From Mesorhizobium amorphae (GTDB lineage Bacteria > Pseudomonadota > Alphaproteobacteria > Rhizobiales > Rhizobiaceae), in contig QFNI01000078.1 in assembly GCA_003240775.1 (NCBI GenBank), forward strand, positions 1 to 14,871: a stretch of DNA of 14,871 bases. Direction: 5' to 3'. A program made the translations under genes and the position numbers. Positions 12,604-14,871 of the stretch are shown piece by piece. Under the pieces are notes generated by a model that was not told the origin of the DNA, ran no database searches, and saw nothing but the letters and a program-made list of their open reading frames with translations. Each line of letters opens with the position of its first letter. Positions within the stretch are counted from its first letter, which is position 1.

Positions 12604-14691
12604 TCAGACTAGCCGTTCTAAAATTTGCCAGGCTTTGCCTTGTCTTTTGTAGTCGAGCCTGCAGTGTACCCAGACCAATTTCTGAAACTCGATTGAGGGC
12701 ATGAGCGCAATTCGGTGGGCTTGGGGGTTGGCCGCCAAGTGCAGTGCCAGAGCGCGAGAGAGCGCGCCGGGTCCCGCCTCGAGCCAGATGGATTCCGCCC
12801 CCCCATGAATTGTTGCAGCCACGGCGTCCTCCAGGGCGTGCTCAATGACTGGATGTCGCGGCTCGACAGCGATGAAATTGTTGCCAGCCGACCCGAACTC
12901 CTCCTGCCGCAGCACCAACTCTCTCCCGACAAGCGACGGTTCGAAACTGGTCAGGCAGCGGTCGTCGGCGTCAGCGTAGATGCCTCCATGCTCGTGCAAC
13001 ACCGCAAGGCGTAGGAGGTCCGCTTTCTGTGCAGGCAGCCTGGCATATCGAAAGGCACGCTTGAGATCGGGCCGGTTCAGATCGGCTAGAAATTCTTTGG
13101 CCGTTTGAACACTGAATGCGTGGTGAGCCCAGTCAGGATGCATCTCCTGCCATGTCGCCATATTCACTGCAACGTCTGGTGGGATCGGGCGGCTGTCCCA
13201 AAATTGCCAGATCAGTTTCGGTATGCTGAGCCTGTCGTCGAGCCCTGCCTTCCGAGCAAAGGCTCCCTGTTTCGCCAGAAGCCGCAGTGCCGCCACTGCA
13301 ATCGCCGTGGAGGCAGGCTCCGAAAGCAGGGCCCGAAACACAGGTCCGATCTCGGCATTTTCGATGCCGGTCCGCGCTGAAGCCGCCACTTCGGTATGAA
13401 CCCGGAGCTCCTCGAGAATGAGGAGGGCAAGCCCCATGCTTCCCAACCTTCTGCCCTGCGAGCGCTTCATCTGACGAGCTCTGGACAAAGTCGACTCCGC
13501 GCCATCCACGTCCAAGCTCGCAACTGCGAGGCGGGCTCTCCATCCATACAAGTGGGTTTGGGTTGGAAAGTCGGCTATCAATCGATCGAGAATGGCAGTC
13601 GCGGTGCGATCGTCCAGAACGGACTCGGCTTCCTTGACGAAGGATTGCGCGATGCAGCGTTCTCTTTCCGGGGTCAAAGGCATCGCCAGCAAAATGGCGC
13701 GCTCTAATCCATGATCGGCTAGGCGCGAGGCCTGGGCGGCAGCTGCCAAGACAGTTGACCGCTCAGTTCCCTGCTCGAATTCCATGCATTGCAGTTGCCG
13801 CTTGCCCTCTGCGGCGAAACCGAGATCCAGAAGGTGGGTGACATGTTCGATCTGGAAGAGTGAATGAGGTCCAGCTTGTTCCGCAGCTCGGCGCAGAACG
13901 ACGATAGCGTCATCCCTGCTGCCTGCCTTGTGCTTGAGGCGTGCAAGTTCCAACCAGTCTATGGGCCTGGCCTGACCCTCGGTGATCAGCCGCTCGCGGG
14001 CGGCGATTGCTGCGGGAAACTCGCCCACTCTCGCATGCAACTGCGACAACTCGCGCAGCCGATGAGGGACAACCTTCTCCGTGGCTGACAGATGGACCTT
14101 CAGCGTAGCGATGCCACGCTGGATGTCGCCTGAACTTGCCTGCAGGCGCGCCAGGCTACCTGCGTTTGCCGACAGATCCGGTCGCGCATCAAAGGTGACT
14201 GAGGAAAGCCGAAGCGCTTCTCGCAAATCACCGCGTTTCTCGGTCAACTCAGCAAGCTTCTCCCGCGCCCGGTGAAACCAGGAGTGCTGCTCCACCACAC
14301 TTCTTAAAACCTGCTCCGGGCCATCTTCAGGTGTTGACGCCATGAGAGCGTCAACGAAGAGCGATTGAAGGTGGAGCATCTCTGGCTTGCGCTGACATGC
14401 ATCGAGAAATGCTTCGGCGGCGAGAGAGTAATCTCCCAGTGCCATCGCTGCGCGACCGAGCTTGTCCAGCAGGAACATGTCCCGCTTCGTGGGTGGAAAA
14501 GCCTGAATCAGCTCCAACGCCTCGCCAGGAGAGCCAAGTTTGAGAAGCGTGTCGGCTAGAGCGTTGAGGGAGCGGGATTGGTTCTTGAGGTTGTAAGCCG
14601 TCCTGAACGCTGCAGCCGCTTGAGCCAGGTTGCCGGCGCGCGATGCTTCTTGGCCGCGTTCAAACCATGCAACGTCTTCGGGCTTATCCAT
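12604..14691 (-). CDS. TPR-repeat protein with C-terminal GT32-type glycosyltransferase domain
   Basis: The protein has 695 residues. Residues 1 to about 450 are TPR-like helical repeats (for example W-F-E-R-G-Q-E-A-S-R-A-G-N-L-A-Q-A-A-A-A-F near 9-29, and A-L-G-D-Y-S-L-A-A-E-A-F-L-D-A). Residues about 488-690 look like the DXD sugar-binding GT32/Gly_transf_sug family: I-P-K-L-I-W-Q-F-W-D (490-499), H-P-D-W, K-A-D-L-L-R-L-A-V-L-H-E-H-G-G-I-Y-A, and D-A-D-D at 574-577. It has no signal peptide or membrane segment. Such proteins usually add sugars in capsule, O-antigen or protein glycosylation; acceptor and donor are unknown. GC is visibly lower than in the rest of the window and codon use is more mixed, which suggests acquisition by transfer. 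The ATG at 14691 is used; upstream is a strong hairpin and no clear ribosome-binding site. Confidence 0.88.
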   Translation of the reverse strand: MDKPEDVAWFERGQEASRAGNLAQAAAAFRTAYNLKNQSRSLNALADTLLKLGSPGEALELIQAFPPTKRDMFLLDKLGRAAMALGDYSLAAEAFLDACQRKPEMLHLQSLFVDALMASTPEDGPEQVLRSVVEQHSWFHRAREKLAELTEKRGDLREALRLSSVTFDARPDLSANAGSLARLQASSGDIQRGIATLKVHLSATEKVVPHRLRELSQLHARVGEFPAAIAARERLITEGQARPIDWLELARLKHKAGSRDDAIVVLRRAAEQAGPHSLFQIEHVTHLLDLGFAAEGKRQLQCMEFEQGTERSTVLAAAAQASRLADHGLERAILLAMPLTPERERCIAQSFVKEAESVLDDRTATAILDRLIADFPTQTHLYGWRARLAVASLDVDGAESTLSRARQMKRSQGRRLGSMGLALLILEELRVHTEVAASARTGIENAEIGPVFRALLSEPASTAIAVAALRLLAKQGAFARKAGLDDRLSIPKLIWQFWDSRPIPPDVAVNMATWQEMHPDWAHHAFSVQTAKEFLADLNRPDLKRAFRYARLPAQKADLLRLAVLHEHGGIYADADDRCLTSFEPSLVGRELVLRQEEFGSAGNNFIAVEPRHPVIEHALEDAVAATIHGGAESIWLEAGPGALSRALALHLAANPQAHRIALMPSIEFQKLVWVHCRLDYKRQGKAWQILERLV

Positions 14692-14712
14692 GAATGCGAT
14701 CGAGGCTTGCTC

Positions 14713-14742
14713 TCCAAGGCGACAGGTAGCACCTGTCGCCTT
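14713..14742. terminator. Strong hairpin between two minus-strand genes
   Basis: Arms of 14-15 bp (around CCAAGGCGACAGGT and its exact complement) enclose a loop of about 3 nt. With a small bulge the pairing extends further (GCTCT at the left, AGAGC at about 14747-14751). It lies between the stop of the right-edge gene (14758) and the start of the TPR/GT gene (14691). There is no T-run, so it may be a rho-linked or mRNA-end stem, or a translation-control element for the next gene. Confidence 0.5.
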
Positions 14743-14757
14743 GGAAAGAGCGTAAGT

Positions 14758-14871
14758 CTATGCGGCCGAGGCGGTGGTTGCCGAGCCAAGCTGCTCCAGC
14801 TTTGCCCGCATGGCTTGCGGCATCATGCGCTTGCTCTTGACGCGCGGCAGGTCGATGGGGTCGCGCTCGTC
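14758..14871 (-). CDS. 3' end of an unidentified gene running off the right edge
   Basis: On the minus strand the frame is open from the window edge through 37 codons to TAG at 14758-14760. The visible end reads D-E-R-D-P-I-D-L-P-R-V-K-S-K-R-M-M-P-Q-A, then M-R-A-K-L-E-Q-L-G-S and an Ala/Thr-rich tail. Composition and codon use (high GC third positions) look coding. I do not recognise the family from this fragment. It is on the same strand as the two glycosyltransferase genes, 66 bp before the next start, with a strong hairpin between. Confidence 0.6.
   Translation of the reverse strand, partial: DERDPIDLPRVKSKRMMPQAMRAKLEQLGSATTASAA

Overview
The window is high-GC DNA of alphaproteobacterial type. 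The gene set (an Lrp-type PutR divergent from a trifunctional-length PutA without a DNA-binding head, a RirA-like Rrf2 iron regulator, a phasin, and G-rich intergenic REP repeats) points to Hyphomicrobiales (Rhizobiales), perhaps the Mesorhizobium/Phyllobacteriaceae side. That placement is inference; there is no rRNA gene or other phylogenetic marker to fix it.

Layout: 1-555 is a tandem repeat array with no gene. 556-1008 (-) is putR and 1137-4727 (+) is putA, a divergent proline-catabolism pair. 4738-4897 is a large inverted repeat between the convergent ends of putA and the RirA-like gene (4918-5376, -). 5540-6823 (+) is a DUF445 membrane protein and 6893-7321 (+) a phasin. 7322-7866 is a second repeat array of the same family. 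7867-8640 (-) is an alpha/beta hydrolase, divergent from an orphan hybrid histidine kinase (8834-10900, +). The kinase overlaps tail-to-tail by 7 bp with a GT2 glycosyltransferase (10894-12450, -), which is followed upstream by a TPR/GT32-type glycosyltransferase (12604-14691, -) and the 3' end of an unidentified gene (14758-14871, -). The last ~2.3 kb is visibly lower in GC and looks like a surface-glycan accessory segment.

The most unusual content is in the two arrays. The repeat unit (~266-270 bp) consists of a 37-bp REP, a ~60-bp spacer, an inverted REP, ~20 bp, and then a 54-bp segment that in the minus frame encodes the last 17 residues plus stop codon of an Lrp/PutR-like protein. Four such orphan tails lie in the window beside the real putR end. 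putR itself ends in the same context: the bases after its stop are the end of an inverted REP, so the gene's 3' terminus belongs to the repeat family. Each of the seven REPs also carries four G-tracts with loop lengths 1-3-1, a textbook G-quadruplex pattern in which only the middle loop varies. No CRISPR array, tRNA, rRNA, transposase or integrase was recognised.
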